The notes under the pieces are model-generated. The model saw nothing but the letters and a program-made list of their open reading frames with translations. It searched no databases and was not told the origin of the DNA. The translations under genes were made by a program, and so were the position numbers. Below, one piece after another: positions 35,194-45,171 of a DNA stretch of 46,549 nucleotides. The DNA is from Bacteroidia bacterium (GTDB lineage: Bacteria; Bacteroidota; Bacteroidia; Bacteroidales; Paludibacteraceae): NCBI GenBank assembly GCA_009929445.1, contig SAAL01000015.1, positions 1-46,549 of the forward strand, in the 5' to 3' direction. Every line of letters begins with the position of its first letter. Within the stretch, counting starts at the first letter, position 1.

Positions 35194-36228
35194 ATGAAAA
35201 TTGGAATTCTATCTTCGGGCGGCGACTGTCCCGGTATCAATGCTACGATACGTGGCGTTGGAAAAACAGCCATCAGCAAATACGGAATGGAAGTAATCGG
35301 CATCCAGAATGGCTTCTCAGGATTGTTATACAAGGATATAATTCCTCTTACTGAAGGTTCATTATCAGGTATCCTGACTTTAGGAGGCACCATACTGGGT
35401 ACCGCTCGCGAAAAAGAGTTCAGAAAAATTCTGAAATCGCCCGACAAGAAAGATCAGGAAGTAATCAAAAAAAGCTACAAGGAACTGGGTTTGGATTGTC
35501 TGGTATGTATCGGTGGAAACGGCACACAAAAAACCACCTGGCAACTCTCCGAGCTTGGACTGAATGTAATCGGCATCCCTAAAACCATCGACAACGATGT
35601 TTTCGGAACCGATGTGACCTTCGGTTTTAATTCGGCCGTGGACATAGCTACCGATGCTATTGACAGGCTCCATTCTACAGCAAGTTCACATCAGCGGGTG
35701 ATGGTCATCGAGCTGATGGGACATCATGCCGGATGGATAACACTCTACGCAGGTATGGCCGGAGGAGCCGATGTGATACTTTTACCCGAACTTGGATATG
35801 ACCTGAATACGGTGACAGAAGTGCTCAACAGACGCAAAAAAAGCGGAAAAGCTTATTCAATCGTAGCTGTGGCAGAGGGAATTGTAGTAGAAGGAGGAAC
35901 CGACGGACATCATCCGGCTACGTATTTTGCCCGAAAAATTGAAGAACTCACCGGCATCGAAGCTCGTGAAACCGTGTTGGGTTACATTCAGCGTGGCGGA
36001 TCGCCTTCGCCCTACGACCGGAATCTGGGCACTTTGCTTGGCGGACATGCCACAAAACTAATCAACGATGAAAAATTCGGACGAATGGTTGCTGTGAAGG
36101 GCATTGACGTAATCACAGACGTTCCGCTCAAAGATGTGGCAGGAAAACTTCGCCTGGTTACTCCCGATCACATCATGGTAAAACAAGGCAAACGTATGGG
36201 TATTTCTTTCGGGAAATTAGGTTTATAA
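35194..36228 (+). CDS. pfkA: 6-phosphofructokinase
   Basis: This 344-residue phosphofructokinase A-family enzyme has SSGGDCPGINATIRG at 7-21, GGNGTQKT at 107-114, PKTIDND at 129-135 (catalytic TIDND), MGHHAGW near 184 and GYIQRGGSPSPYDR near 268. Two positions matter for the phosphoryl donor. Gly110, in the place of E. coli Gly104, favours ATP. Lys130, in the place of Gly124, is found in PPi-dependent enzymes but also in ATP-dependent group III enzymes. Asn109 replaces the usual Asp103, a Mg-binding residue. I expect ATP use, but this is uncertain. The gene is monocistronic, with a terminator shared with rplT. Confidence 0.93.
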   Translation: MKIGILSSGGDCPGINATIRGVGKTAISKYGMEVIGIQNGFSGLLYKDIIPLTEGSLSGILTLGGTILGTAREKEFRKILKSPDKKDQEVIKKSYKELGLDCLVCIGGNGTQKTTWQLSELGLNVIGIPKTIDNDVFGTDVTFGFNSAVDIATDAIDRLHSTASSHQRVMVIELMGHHAGWITLYAGMAGGADVILLPELGYDLNTVTEVLNRRKKSGKAYSIVAVAEGIVVEGGTDGHHPATYFARKIEELTGIEARETVLGYIQRGGSPSPYDRNLGTLLGGHATKLINDEKFGRMVAVKGIDVITDVPLKDVAGKLRLVTPDHIMVKQGKRMGISFGKLGL

Positions 36229-36243
36229 AAAATTCATTTTCTC

Positions 36244-36288
36244 AAAACAAAAACCGCAACTCTTTTTCAGAATTGCGGTTTTTGTTTT
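36244..36288. terminator. Bidirectional terminator between pfkA and rplT
   Basis: A perfect 16-bp stem (36244-36259 with 36273-36288) and a 13-nt loop separate the convergent pfkA and rplT genes. A and T tracts flank both arms. Confidence 0.88.
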
Positions 36289-36302
36289 TATTACTACAGG
36301 GA

Positions 36303-36677
36303 TTATTTTGCAGCCTTAGCTTTATTTTCGGTGTGATTTACGCTTTTCACGATAGCGCTGAATGCTTCCGGATGATTCATGGCTAAATCGGCCAGCACTT
36401 TGCGGTTCATTTCGATACCGGCTTTGTGCAGAGCACCCATGAGGCGTGAATATGACATACCTTCCAGGCGTGCTGCAGCGTTGATGCGCTGAATCCACAA
36501 AGCGCGGAAATTGCGTTTTTTGTTTTTACGGTCGCGGTAAGCATATTGCAAACCTTTTTCCCATGTGTTTTTGGCTACGGTCCATACATTACGACGACCT
36601 CCAAAATAACCTCTGGTGAGGCTTAGAATTCTTTTTCTTCTTTTACGTGAAGCTACGTGATTTACTGATCTTGGCAT
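36303..36677 (-). CDS. rplT: 50S ribosomal protein L20
   Basis: This 124-residue basic protein starts [18 protein letters not shown] and has [15 protein letters not shown] and [19 protein letters not shown] as in L20. It binds 23S rRNA early in assembly. It is the last gene of infC-rpmI-rplT. A few extra residues at the C-terminus ([10 protein letters not shown]) make it slightly longer than the usual 115-118. Confidence 0.97.
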   Translation of the reverse strand: MPRSVNHVASRKRRKRILSLTRGYFGGRRNVWTVAKNTWEKGLQYAYRDRKNKKRNFRALWIQRINAAARLEGMSYSRLMGALHKAGIEMNRKVLADLAMNHPEAFSAIVKSVNHTENKAKAAK

Positions 36678-36785
36678 AATTAAATGTTTTTTTGAAAGTT
36701 AGCGCTGCCTTCAGCAGTCTTTTTAGCTAATCATTCGGTTTAACTTGTAAGAAATTTTGTTTTAAAAAGTGTTGATTCTGACTGC

Positions 36786-36980
36786 TTAAACGCGAAGCAT
36801 TGCTTTTACGTTTTTAACATCCACGCTGTCCACCAGACCAGTCTGGGTCAGATTACGTTTTTGTTTTGTGGTTTTTTTAGTCAAAATGTGACTTTTAAAA
36901 GCATGTTTTCTTTTGATTTTTCCTGTTCCGGTAAGAGCGAATCTTTTTTTGGCACCGGAGTTAGTTTTCATTTTTGGCAT
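36786..36980 (-). CDS. rpmI: 50S ribosomal protein L35
   Basis: This 64-residue basic protein starts [20 protein letters not shown] and contains [20 protein letters not shown], the L35 pattern. It lies between infC (32 bp upstream) and rplT (108 bp downstream) in the usual order. Confidence 0.97.
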   Translation of the reverse strand: MPKMKTNSGAKKRFALTGTGKIKRKHAFKSHILTKKTTKQKRNLTQTGLVDSVDVKNVKAMLRV

Positions 36981-37012
36981 TTTATCCTTTTTTATTTATT
37001 AGTGAGATTTCG

Positions 37013-37552
37013 TTATTTAGTTTTTTTGGGCGAAAACATGATAATCATCCTTTTACCCTCCAACTGAGGAAGCTGATCAACTTTGGCATATTCTTCCAGA
37101 TCGTTGGCAAATCGGAGTAAAAGTACTTCACCCTGCTCCTTGAACAGAATAGAACGACCTTTGAAAAACACATACGCTTTCACTTTATCGCCTTCCTGAA
37201 GGAACTTGATGGCATGTTTCAACTTGAAGTTGTAATCATGGTCGTCAGTCTGAGGCCCGAAACGAATTTCTTTTACATCTATTTTGGTTGACTTGGCCTT
37301 GTTCTCCTTTTCCTTTTTCTTAAGCTGGTACAGAAACTTTTGATAATCAACAATTTTACAAACAGGCGGTGCCGCATTCGGCGCAATTTCAACCAGGTCC
37401 AATTCGAGATCTTCAGCTATTTGCATGGCACGCTCTATGGTATAGATGCCGGGCTCAACATTTTCACCTACTAACCTGACCTCTTTAATGCCTTTAATCT
37501 TTTCATTAATTCTGTTAGGCATTTCTTTCTGTTGACCTTGTCTGGGTCTCAT
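37013..37552 (-). CDS. infC: Translation initiation factor IF-3
   Basis: This 179-residue protein has the N-domain ([40 protein letters not shown]) and the C-domain ([32 protein letters not shown]). IF-3 prevents joining of the ribosomal subunits and checks start codons. The start is ATG, not the rare AUU known from E. coli infC. A strong -33/-7 promoter is 80 bp upstream. Confidence 0.97.
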   Translation of the reverse strand: MRPRQGQQKEMPNRINEKIKGIKEVRLVGENVEPGIYTIERAMQIAEDLELDLVEIAPNAAPPVCKIVDYQKFLYQLKKKEKENKAKSTKIDVKEIRFGPQTDDHDYNFKLKHAIKFLQEGDKVKAYVFFKGRSILFKEQGEVLLLRFANDLEEYAKVDQLPQLEGKRMIIMFSPKKTK

Positions 37553-37631
37553 AAATGGTTGTTTAGCTATTGCTTGTTTCCTCCTAATTTTAAGTTATTT
37601 ATATGATTTTCTGTACACTTTTTTGAGCGTG

Positions 37632-37662
37632 CAAATATAATGCTTTTTTTTAGATTTACAAA
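37632..37662 (-). promoter_or_regulatory. Bacteroidota promoter of infC-rpmI-rplT
   Basis: On the minus strand TTTG (37662-37659), a 19-bp spacer and TATATTTG (37639-37632) match both halves of the -33/-7 consensus. The infC ATG is 80 bp downstream, leaving a leader of roughly 70 nt. Confidence 0.8.
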
Positions 37663-37796
37663 ATATCATGGTAACGAATTTGAGAAAACCCTGGTTGAGC
37701 ATATCTTAAATACGACATTCATATGCTGGGATCTGGCAGTAAACTTTCCTGGCTTAATAAATCAACACACTGATTAACAAAGTTTTAATCAGATGA

Positions 37797-37828
37797 TTTG
37801 TGTGTTTCATATTTATTGAGTAATTTTG
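37797..37828 (+). promoter_or_regulatory. Bacteroidota promoter of rlpA
   Basis: TTTG at 37797-37800, a 20-bp spacer and TAATTTTG at 37821-37828 match the consensus. The rlpA ATG is 44 bp downstream. Confidence 0.78.
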
Positions 37829-37872
37829 CATTCTGAATTTTTGCAGAAAGCTGCAAATTAAAAAACCAAATT

Positions 37873-38397
37873 ATGAAGAAACTGATATTATTGTTTGTTG
37901 TACTTTCAATGATGTTTTCATCATCACTGTACAGCCAGCAAAGAGTGAAAGCCTCATATTATGCAGACAAATTTCACGGAAGAAAAACTGCCAGCGGAAA
38001 GCTTTACAACCGCGACAGTTTGACATGTGCACATAAAACCTATCCTTTCGGGACCATACTCAAAGTAAAAAATCCGCGTAATGATAAGGAAATTTATGTT
38101 AAAGTAACTGACCGCGGTCCATTCGTTAAAGGGCGGTCCATTGATTTATCATACGCTGCTGCTAAAAAAATTGGTGTTATCGGCCATGGAATCTCAATTG
38201 TTGATATCACTAAAACAAATCTGACACAAATCCCCAAGGCGGGAGAAAGAAAGATGATTCCGGATTCACTTAATCTTGAAAACATTGAAATCAGGAGTGA
38301 CTCCATCATTATTCAACCCGACAACACGAAAGTATCGAACGACAGCATAAAGCTGGCTTTGAAAATCAACATCCCAATTAAAACAAAAACAGCCTGA
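37873..38397 (+). CDS. rlpA: RlpA-like double-psi beta-barrel protein
   Basis: This 174-residue protein has an N-terminal signal peptide (MKKLILLFVVLSMMFSSSLY) and a double-psi beta-barrel domain: KASYYADKFHGRKTASG, LTCAHKTYPFGT, VKVTDRGPFVKGRSIDLS. RlpA proteins act on peptidoglycan at the septum as lytic transglycosylases; the family Glu and Asp positions would need an alignment to check. No SPOR domain is present, and the C-terminal 50 residues are unordered. The protein is periplasmic or secreted. It has its own promoter and a terminator that includes the stop codon. Confidence 0.85.
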   Translation: MKKLILLFVVLSMMFSSSLYSQQRVKASYYADKFHGRKTASGKLYNRDSLTCAHKTYPFGTILKVKNPRNDKEIYVKVTDRGPFVKGRSIDLSYAAAKKIGVIGHGISIVDITKTNLTQIPKAGERKMIPDSLNLENIEIRSDSIIIQPDNTKVSNDSIKLALKINIPIKTKTA

Positions 38398-38414
38398 TTA
38401 TCAGGCTGTTTTTG
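38384..38414. terminator. Bidirectional terminator between rlpA and the Lrp gene
   Basis: A perfect 14-bp stem (38384-38397 with 38401-38414) with a 3-nt loop TTA and A/T tracts stands between convergent genes. The rlpA stop codon is the top of the left arm. Confidence 0.9.
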
Positions 38415-38441
38415 TTTATCATTGATAAAGCAGAAATTAAA

Positions 38442-38942
38442 TTATTCCTCTATTTCATCATCATCACCTTCTTCGGTATCAAATACAGAGAGTTGCCTGT
38501 TGAAGATTTCGTCCAGTGACAGTTGAAAAGTTTCTGTATGCTGCACTCCGTCAATGGTGGTAAGATTTTCAAGAATTATTTGTAGCAGATGCCGGTTATC
38601 TTTTGCGTAGATTTTGATAAACATGGAGTATTTACCCGTAGCATAGTGACATTCAACAATTTCAGGAACTTTTTTCAGTTCGGCTACCACTGATTGAAAT
38701 TTTTTGATGTCTGAAAGCACAATACCAATATAGGCACACGTCAGGTAACCTATTTTATAGGTATCTACCACAAATTCCGAACCTTTGATAATGCCTAAAT
38801 TACGTAGTTTCTGAATCCGCTGATGTATGGCGGCCCCGGAAACATTACATTCACGTGCTACTTCGAGAAACGGTATTCGAGCGTCTTTCGATATTAGTTG
38901 TAATATTTTTTTATCCAACCGGTCAATTTGATGATGTCCCAT
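38442..38942 (-). CDS. Lrp/AsnC family transcriptional regulator
   Basis: This 166-residue regulator has an N-terminal helix-turn-helix (IDRLDKKILQLISKDARIPF, then CNVSGAAIHQRIQKLRNLGI) and a C-terminal RAM effector domain (AYIGIVLSD, ECHYATGKYSMFIKIYAKD). The last 12 residues are acidic (TEEGDDDEIEE). Such proteins sense amino acids; the target here is unknown. It is convergent with rlpA and carries its own likely -7 box (CAAAATTA on the plus strand at 38994-39001). Confidence 0.92.
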   Translation of the reverse strand: MGHHQIDRLDKKILQLISKDARIPFLEVARECNVSGAAIHQRIQKLRNLGIIKGSEFVVDTYKIGYLTCAYIGIVLSDIKKFQSVVAELKKVPEIVECHYATGKYSMFIKIYAKDNRHLLQIILENLTTIDGVQHTETFQLSLDEIFNRQLSVFDTEEGDDDEIEE

Positions 38943-39067
38943 TTTTGGTTTAAGTTTTTTACAGGTTAATTTTAAATAGAATTATTTAACAGACAAAATT
39001 ATTTATTTTATTTGATTTTTCCTAATAATATTTAGAATTATTACATTTTCCCATAAAAAGTTTTTTT

Positions 39068-39991
39068 TTAACGGTATTTTTCATTCTTGCTATCCTCCAA
39101 AATACTCAAATAACTCTGATACCTTGACTGACTGATATAATGATTTTCCAATGCTTCTAAAACGGCACAACCCGGCTCGTGGGTATGTGTGCAATTATTA
39201 AACCTGCATTTGCGTGAAAATTCGAATATTTCTCTGAAAAAATGACCGACCTCAATTTCGCTCATATCAATAGTCCCGAAACCTTTAATTCCGGGTGTAT
39301 CAATAATTCCACCGCCTCCCGGAAGCGTGAACATTTCAGAGAAAGTGGTGGTATGCATTCCTCTGTTGTGGTACTCGGAAATTACGCCTACACGAATCGT
39401 TGATTCAGGAATTAACTGGCTGATTATAGTGGACTTGCCAACTCCCGAGTTACCTGAAATAAGGGTAATTTTACCGGCAAGGAATTGCTGCAATTCGTCC
39501 AGAGTCTCCGGATGAAGCGCCGAAACGAGAAAAACCGGATAACCGATTATTTCATACAGTTTTTTCAGACTCTTTGCATACTCCAATTCAGCAACGTTAT
39601 ACCGGTCTGATTTATTGATAATTATGCAAGCCGGAACGCGATAGGCTTCGGCTGTAGCCAAAAAACGGTCAATGAAAACAGAAGATGTCTCGGGGTAGTT
39701 AACTGTGACAACCAGCGCAGTCAGATCCAGATTGGCAGCCAGAATCTGAGAGAATTTGGATAGATTCGATGACCGGCGGATGATGTAGTTTTTTCTGTCG
39801 CATATCTCATGAATTACTGCCGATCCGTCGGCTGCCGAAGAAAATTCCACTCTGTCGCCTACTGCAATAGGATTGGTGCTGCGGATATCTCTGATTCGAA
39901 GATTTCCCCTTATTTTACAATCCACCAGTTGACCATCGTCGGTTTTCACGGTGTACCAGCTGCCGGTATTTTTTACTACAAGTCCCTGCAC
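39068..39991 (-). CDS. rsgA: Ribosome small-subunit GTPase RsgA
   Basis: This 307-residue circularly permuted GTPase has an N-terminal OB fold ([16 protein letters not shown]), then G4 NKSDRY near 125, G1 [10 protein letters not shown] near 180, G3 DTPGI near 230, and a C-terminal zinc motif ([14 protein letters not shown] near 262). It helps late 30S maturation. Length and motif order are normal. It follows frr after a 115-bp gap with a likely terminator. Confidence 0.95.
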   Translation of the reverse strand: MQGLVVKNTGSWYTVKTDDGQLVDCKIRGNLRIRDIRSTNPIAVGDRVEFSSAADGSAVIHEICDRKNYIIRRSSNLSKFSQILAANLDLTALVVTVNYPETSSVFIDRFLATAEAYRVPACIIINKSDRYNVAELEYAKSLKKLYEIIGYPVFLVSALHPETLDELQQFLAGKITLISGNSGVGKSTIISQLIPESTIRVGVISEYHNRGMHTTTFSEMFTLPGGGGIIDTPGIKGFGTIDMSEIEVGHFFREIFEFSRKCRFNNCTHTHEPGCAVLEALENHYISQSRYQSYLSILEDSKNEKYR

Positions 39992-40019
39992 TATAATATA
40001 AATTTGAAAATGGAAAAAT

Positions 40020-40048
40020 AAAAGCGATTATTTCAAACAACCGCTTTT
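40020..40048 (-). terminator. Likely terminator after frr
   Basis: On the minus strand AAAAGCG and CGCTTTT form a 7-bp stem around a 15-nt loop and are followed by ATTTTT. It lies between frr and rsgA. Confidence 0.55.
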
Positions 40049-40106
40049 GTGTAACCCGCATACTGCAGGTTGGTTTGTGTAAATTGTGTAATTCAGAAAA
40101 AAACAG

Positions 40107-40667
40107 TTACACGGTCATAATTTCTTTTTCTTTTTCAAGCAGCAATTCATCCACTTTCCGGATGTATTTATCGTGAATTTTCTGAACTTCGGTTTCCGCA
40201 TCTTTTTCCACATCTTCGGGAAGTCCCTCTTTTACCATTTTTTTGAAATGTTCGATTGCCTCACGTCGTGCATTCCGAATGCTTATTTTAGCTTCCTCGC
40301 CTTCAGAGCGCGATTGTTTTACCAATTGTTTACGTCGTTCTTCGGTGAGTGGCGGTATGCCCAGCCGAATGACTTCTCCGTTGTTAACCGGTGTTATACC
40401 AACATCCGAATTCATAATTGCTTTTTCCAAAACATGAATCATCGCTTTTTCCCAGGGTTGGATGGCAATTGTTTTTGCATCGGGAGTGGTAACTGTGGCT
40501 ACGTTGGTTATCGGGACCATCGATCCATAATAATCTACCCTTATCCCATCCAGAATGCGTGTATTGGCCTTTCCGGCCCGAATATGAGCAAGTGCTTCGT
40601 CCAGATACCCGATAGCAGCATTCATAAATTCTTCTGCTTCCTGCATTATTGCTTTTGTGTCCTGCAT
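40107..40667 (-). CDS. frr: Ribosome recycling factor
   Basis: This 186-residue protein shows the RRF pattern: [46 protein letters not shown], and VRNARREA-like [16 protein letters not shown] near 135, with a C-terminal long helix rich in K and E. It splits ribosomes after termination. It is downstream of pyrH by 58 bp, a common pair. Confidence 0.97.
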   Translation of the reverse strand: MQDTKAIMQEAEEFMNAAIGYLDEALAHIRAGKANTRILDGIRVDYYGSMVPITNVATVTTPDAKTIAIQPWEKAMIHVLEKAIMNSDVGITPVNNGEVIRLGIPPLTEERRKQLVKQSRSEGEEAKISIRNARREAIEHFKKMVKEGLPEDVEKDAETEVQKIHDKYIRKVDELLLEKEKEIMTV

Positions 40668-40725
40668 AGTTTTTATGTTTTGATTTTTTATTCGTTATTT
40701 TTTAAAGCCTTGTTTTGTGGTAAAG

Positions 40726-41436
40726 TTAATTTTTCACCAGCGTACCAATATTTTCTCCCATCACAACTTTTTTCAAATTTCCAACTGTATCCATATCGAA
40801 TACGTATATCGGCATACTGTTTTCTTTGCACATGGTAGTAGCTGTCAGATCCATTACTTTCAGGTTACGGTTGTACACTTCATCGTATGTGATTTCGTCA
40901 AATTTCACTGCTGTAGGATCTTTTTCAGGATCGGCGGTATATACGCCATCCACACGTGTACCCTTTAACATCACATCCGCTTCAATTTCAATGGCACGCA
41001 GGGCTGAAGCTGTATCGGTAGTAAAATAAGGATTGCTCGTACCACCGGCAATAATTACTACTTCGCCTCTTTCTAAACATTCAACAGCGTAACGTTTGCT
41101 GTAATACTCGCCTACAGGTTCCATACGTACTGATGTAAGTACCCGTGATTTTGTTCCATTTGCCTGTAGGGCTGAATTTAATGCCAAACTGTTTATTACA
41201 GTTGCCAGCATACCCATCTGATCGCCCTGCACCCGGTCGAATCCTTTGGTTGCGCCGCTTAATCCCCGAAAAATATTACCTCCACCTATTACAACACCTA
41301 TTTGTACACCAATGTCTGCAATTTGTTTTATTTGTGTAGCATATTCTTCGAGCCTTAGTGTATCAATACCCTGTTTTGTTGCTCCGGCAAGCGATTCGCC
41401 ACTTAATTTCAACAAAATCCGATTATATTTTATCAT
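40726..41436 (-). CDS. pyrH: UMP kinase PyrH
   Basis: This 236-residue amino-acid-kinase family enzyme has YNRILLKLSGESLAG at the N-terminus, IGVVIGGGNIFRG near 50, GDQMGMLATVINSLAL near 75 and GGTSNPYFTTDTASALRA near 133. It phosphorylates UMP to UDP, supplying UTP for RNA and for UDP-sugars. The frame is open 36 codons further up, but the ATG at 41436 gives the conserved N-terminus and lies after the terminator of the ribosomal operon. Confidence 0.95.
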   Translation of the reverse strand: MIKYNRILLKLSGESLAGATKQGIDTLRLEEYATQIKQIADIGVQIGVVIGGGNIFRGLSGATKGFDRVQGDQMGMLATVINSLALNSALQANGTKSRVLTSVRMEPVGEYYSKRYAVECLERGEVVIIAGGTSNPYFTTDTASALRAIEIEADVMLKGTRVDGVYTADPEKDPTAVKFDEITYDEVYNRNLKVMDLTATTMCKENSMPIYVFDMDTVGNLKKVVMGENIGTLVKN

Positions 41437-41521
41437 TGGTCGTTTTATTTTACTAATGAGTAACAAAAGTACATAATTTGATTTGGATTTGCAAATACAA
41501 GAAATCAGAGATTTAATTTGT

Positions 41522-41561
41522 AAAAAAAAATGAGAACAAACCAAACTGATTTGTTCTCATT
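41522..41561 (-). terminator. Terminator of the ribosomal protein operon (after rplQ)
   Basis: On the minus strand AATGAGAACAAA and TTTGTTCTCATT form a perfect 12-bp stem with a 9-nt loop, followed by at least seven T. It begins 25 bp after the rplQ stop. Confidence 0.9.
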
Positions 41562-41585
41562 CTCATTCTATTGATAACTGATTTG

Positions 41586-42116
41586 TTATTCTGCTTTCTC
41601 TTCAGCCGGTGTTTCGGCTTTCGGTTCTTCCTTTTTTGCCTCAACTTTCGTTGTTTTTGCTTTGGGCGCTTCAGTTTTTGCTTCAGTTTCAGCGGCTTTT
41701 TTGGATGAACGGCGTGTACGGGTTGTTTTCCTGGATGTTTTATCTTTCAGCATGTTTTCGTTGTAGTCCACAAGCTCAATGATACACATCTCAGCGTTAT
41801 CTCCCAAACGGAATCCTGTACGAAGTATCCGGGTGTATCCTCCGGGACGATCGGCAATTTTCACTGCCACATCGCGGAAAAGTTCGGTTACCGCTTCTTT
41901 GTTCTGCAGATAGCTGAACACCGTACGGCGTGAGTGTGTTGTATCATCTTTGGCTTTGGTAAGCAGCGGTTCTACATACACTCGCAGTGCTTTTGCTTTG
42001 GCCAGCGTGGTAGCTATTCTTTTGTGGCGAATCAGTGAAACAGCCATATTGGACAACAGTGCGTGTCTGTGTGATGCAGTACGTCCTAAATGATTGAATT
42101 TCTTATTATGTCTCAT
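41586..42116 (-). CDS. rplQ: 50S ribosomal protein L17 with extended tail
   Basis: This 176-residue protein has the L17 core in its first 120 residues ([35 protein letters not shown]). The rest is a lysine-, alanine- and glutamate-rich tail ([20 protein letters not shown]) not present in E. coli L17 (127 residues) but common in this phylum. It is the last gene of the operon, 8 bp after rpoA. Confidence 0.96.
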   Translation of the reverse strand: MRHNKKFNHLGRTASHRHALLSNMAVSLIRHKRIATTLAKAKALRVYVEPLLTKAKDDTTHSRRTVFSYLQNKEAVTELFRDVAVKIADRPGGYTRILRTGFRLGDNAEMCIIELVDYNENMLKDKTSRKTTRTRRSSKKAAETEAKTEAPKAKTTKVEAKKEEPKAETPAEEKAE

Positions 42117-42124
42117 TTTTATTC

Positions 42125-43117
42125 TTACTCTTTATCTAATTTATATTTAGTTACATCCATACCGAAGTTCAGATTCAGACTTTCCAGTTTTTCTTCCAGT
42201 TCGGTCAGTGATTTTTTACCGAAGTTGCGGAATTTCAACAAATCATGACGATGATTGCTTACCAGTTCTCCAAGTGTCGTAACGTCAGCTGCTTTGAGGC
42301 AGTTGAGTGCGCGTACTGAGAGTTCCAGATCTGTCAGTTTGGTTTTCAGCAACTGACGCATGTGCAGGATTTCTTCATCAAATTCTTCTACTCCTTCACC
42401 TTCAGGAACTTCCAGTGAAATCTTCTCATCGGAAAATAGCATGAAGTGGTGAATCAGGATCTTGGCAGCTTCTTTCAAAGCTTCTTTAGGATGTATTGAT
42501 CCATCGGTTGTTATCTCAATAACCAATTTCTCATAGTCGGTAACTTGTTCTACACGATAATTTTCAACCGTGTATTTCACATTGCGTATCGGAGTATAGA
42601 TTGCATCGATGGGGATAACACCAATTTCGGAGGTTGACAGTTTTACTTCATCGGCAGGTACATACCCGCGTCCTTTACTGATAGTAATGTCAATATTAAA
42701 ACTGGCTTTTGAATCCATCGTACAAATCACGAGTTCGGGATTTAACACATCGAATCCGGTCAGGTATTTACCCAGATCGCCGGCTTTGAAAGTGGTGGTT
42801 CCTTTAACTGTAATGGTTACTTTTTCGTTTTCAATTTCTTCAACTATTTGTTTGAAACGAATTTGCTTCAAATTCAGTATGATATTGGTAACATCATCCA
42901 ACACTCCGGGTATTGATGCAAATTCATGATCTATACCTTCAATATGAATAACATTTATCGCGAAGCCTTCGAGCGACGAAAGTAGAATACGGCGCAAAGC
43001 ATTACCAATTGTAATACCATAACCTGGTTCTAACGGACGAAATTCAAATTTTCCCTGAAAGTCGTCAGCTTCCAACATGATTACCTTCTCGGGTTTTTGA
43101 AATGCTAATATTGCCAT
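42125..43117 (-). CDS. rpoA: RNA polymerase alpha subunit
   Basis: This 330-residue protein has the N-terminal dimerisation domain ([20 protein letters not shown] near 30-50) and the C-terminal helix-hairpin-helix domain ([20 protein letters not shown] near 258, [16 protein letters not shown] near 292). The length is normal. It lies 8 bp after rpsD. Confidence 0.98.
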   Translation of the reverse strand: MAILAFQKPEKVIMLEADDFQGKFEFRPLEPGYGITIGNALRRILLSSLEGFAINVIHIEGIDHEFASIPGVLDDVTNIILNLKQIRFKQIVEEIENEKVTITVKGTTTFKAGDLGKYLTGFDVLNPELVICTMDSKASFNIDITISKGRGYVPADEVKLSTSEIGVIPIDAIYTPIRNVKYTVENYRVEQVTDYEKLVIEITTDGSIHPKEALKEAAKILIHHFMLFSDEKISLEVPEGEGVEEFDEEILHMRQLLKTKLTDLELSVRALNCLKAADVTTLGELVSNHRHDLLKFRNFGKKSLTELEEKLESLNLNFGMDVTKYKLDKE

Positions 43118-43125
43118 GGCTTCAC

Positions 43126-43734
43126 TTAGTTTTTAGAGTACAACTCAACGATTAACTGTTCTTTAATATTTTCAGGAATATCATCACGCTCCGGAATATG
43201 GAGGAAAGTACCTGACATGGTTGAATCAGAGTATTCAATCCAGGGATATTTACTGTGATTAAATCCGCTCAGTGAATTGAGGATAACTTCCATCGATTTG
43301 TTTTTCTCACGTACAGCCACTACTTGTCCGGGACGAACATTGTATGATGCGATATTCACCACCTTACCATCTACGGTAATGTGACGGTGGCTAACAAGCT
43401 GACGTGCGCCTGCTCTTGTGGGAGCAAATCCGAGACGATAAACCACATTATCCAGACGTGATTCAAGCAATTGAATTAATATTACCCCTGTAATACCTTT
43501 AGTGCGTTTAGCTTTTTCATACGTATTACGGAATTGTTTTTCGAGCAAACCGTAAGTATACTTAGCTTTTTGTTTTTCGCGTAACTGAATTCCATATTCG
43601 GAAGTTTTTCTGCGACGTGAGTTTCCGTGCTGTCCGGGAGGATAATTCTTTTTAGACAATACTTTGTCAGGTCCGAAAATAGGCTCACCAAACTTACGGG
43701 CAATTTTAGTTTTTGGTCCAGTATATCTTGCCAT
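43126..43734 (-). CDS. rpsD: 30S ribosomal protein S4
   Basis: This 202-residue protein starts [18 protein letters not shown] and has the S4 RNA-binding fold ([20 protein letters not shown] then [16 protein letters not shown]). The zinc-type N-terminal cysteines are absent. It nucleates 30S assembly. It follows rpsK after a 151-bp gap. Confidence 0.97.
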   Translation of the reverse strand: MARYTGPKTKIARKFGEPIFGPDKVLSKKNYPPGQHGNSRRRKTSEYGIQLREKQKAKYTYGLLEKQFRNTYEKAKRTKGITGVILIQLLESRLDNVVYRLGFAPTRAGARQLVSHRHITVDGKVVNIASYNVRPGQVVAVREKNKSMEVILNSLSGFNHSKYPWIEYSDSTMSGTFLHIPERDDIPENIKEQLIVELYSKN

Positions 43735-43885
43735 TTTTTATAATTTAATTTTTATTTAATTTTTGTGTTTCATTGTGCTGATTTTCATGTTTCTTTTTCG
43801 ACAGCCGCGACTGCAGAGAGGTTTGAAAATGCAGTCATATCAAAAAAAAATCCGGGAAAATACTTCCAGCTGAAACAAGCTGTGA

Positions 43886-44275
43886 TTACACTCTTCTGCG
43901 TTTAGGAGGACGACAACCGTTGTGTGGAAGTGGAGTAACGTCAACAATTTCTGTTACTTCGATGCCTGCACCATGAATGGTACGAATAGCAGATTCACGA
44001 CCATTTCCGGGTCCTTTTACGTAAGCTTTTACTTTTCGCAGACCGAGTTCGAATGCTACTTTTGAGCAATCCTGAGCTGCCATCTGCGCAGCATAGGGAG
44101 TGTTTTTCTTTGAACCGCGGAAACCCATTTTGCCGGCTGATGACCAGGAGATTACCTGACCTTCGGAATTTGCAAGGGTTACAATGATGTTGTTGAAAGA
44201 TGAATGTACGTGTAGCTGTCCTACACCATCCACTTTTACTACACGTTTCTTGGCTGCAACTGTTTTCTTTGCCAT
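43886..44275 (-). CDS. rpsK: 30S ribosomal protein S11
   Basis: This 129-residue protein contains [40 protein letters not shown], and ends with the S11 hallmark [18 protein letters not shown]. It lies 54 bp after rpsM in the usual order. Confidence 0.98.
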   Translation of the reverse strand: MAKKTVAAKKRVVKVDGVGQLHVHSSFNNIIVTLANSEGQVISWSSAGKMGFRGSKKNTPYAAQMAAQDCSKVAFELGLRKVKAYVKGPGNGRESAIRTIHGAGIEVTEIVDVTPLPHNGCRPPKRRRV

Positions 44276-44329
44276 ACTTTTTTCTTAATTTTTTTGCTTT
44301 TCTAAAATTCGCAAACCGTTAACTACCTT

Positions 44330-44710
44330 TTACTTTGTTGCTTTTTTCTTGTTTGCAACTGTTTTCTTTTTCCCTTTGCGGGTACGAGCGTTGTTTTTGG
44401 TACTTTGACCTCTCAACGGAAGACCGATACGGTGACGGATGCCACGATAACAACCAATATCCATCAATCGCTTGATGTTTAATTGAGTTTCCGAACGCAA
44501 ATCACCTTCTACCTTAAATCCGGTTCCGATGATTTCACGGATTTTAGCTGCTTGGTCGTCAGTCCAGTCTTTTACCTTGATGTTGATATCAACACCGGCT
44601 TGTTCCAAAATTTTTTTTGCACTACTGCGACCTATTCCGTAGATATAAGTCAATCCAACTTCCCCTCTTTTGTTTTGGGGTAAATCTACTCCGACAATTC
44701 TTATAGCCAT
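44330..44710 (-). CDS. rpsM: 30S ribosomal protein S13
   Basis: This 126-residue protein contains [34 protein letters not shown] and the C-terminal signature [20 protein letters not shown]. It contacts the P-site tRNA and the subunit bridge. Confidence 0.98.
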   Translation of the reverse strand: MAIRIVGVDLPQNKRGEVGLTYIYGIGRSSAKKILEQAGVDINIKVKDWTDDQAAKIREIIGTGFKVEGDLRSETQLNIKRLMDIGCYRGIRHRIGLPLRGQSTKNNARTRKGKKKTVANKKKATK

Positions 44711-44741
44711 AAACTATTTTTTTATTTAGCAATTAAATAAA

Positions 44742-44858
44742 TTATCCCTGACGTTGTTTGAACTTGGGATTTTTTTTGTTAATAACATACAAGCGTCCTT
44801 TTCTACGCACGATTTTACAATCGGCTGTACGCTTTTTAATTGATGCTCTGACTTTCAT
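44742..44858 (-). CDS. rpmJ: 50S ribosomal protein L36
   Basis: This 38-residue protein reads [20 protein letters not shown] and ends NPKFKQRQG. It has one of the cysteines (Cys14) of the zinc-type L36 but lacks the C-x-x-C pattern, so it is the zinc-free form. It sits between infA and rpsM, its usual place. It is too short for many gene finders. Confidence 0.95.
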   Translation of the reverse strand: MKVRASIKKRTADCKIVRRKGRLYVINKKNPKFKQRQG

Positions 44859-44870
44859 GTTGTTTTATTT

Positions 44871-44945
44871 TTTGATGTCAGACGTCAGATTTCAGATTTT
44901 CAGATTTTCACTGTCTGGTGTCTGTACTCTGGTGTCTATTGGTCT
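44871..44945. repeat. Short-period TCAGA/GTCTG repeats between rpmJ and infA
   Basis: GATGTCAGACGTCAGATTTC and then CAGATTTTCAGATTTTCA are followed by GTCTGGTGTCTGTACTCTGG. A similar sequence (CAGATATCAGATATCAGA, and GTCTGATATCTGCTATCTG further on) occurs between map and secY at 45979-46046. These look like copies of a simple-sequence family inserted in operon gaps. Confidence 0.6.
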
Positions 44946-44949
44946 AATT

Positions 44950-45168
44950 TTATTTGTATCTGAATGATATTCTTCCTTTTGACAGATCGTAAGGTGACAT
45001 CTCAACTTTCACTCTATCGCCGGGCAGAATTTTAATATAGTGCATTCGCATTTTGCCCGAGATGTGAGCTGTAATGACATGTCCGTTTTCAAGCTCTACC
45101 CGAAACATTGCGTTTGATAATGCTTCTATAATAGTACCGTCTTGTTCTATCGCTTGTTGTTTTGCCAT
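44950..45168 (-). CDS. infA: Translation initiation factor IF-1
   Basis: This 72-residue S1/OB-fold protein contains [40 protein letters not shown] and [23 protein letters not shown], the full IF-1 pattern. It lies 3 bp after map. Confidence 0.98.
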   Translation of the reverse strand: MAKQQAIEQDGTIIEALSNAMFRVELENGHVITAHISGKMRMHYIKILPGDRVKVEMSPYDLSKGRISFRYK

Positions 45169-45171
45169 AAA

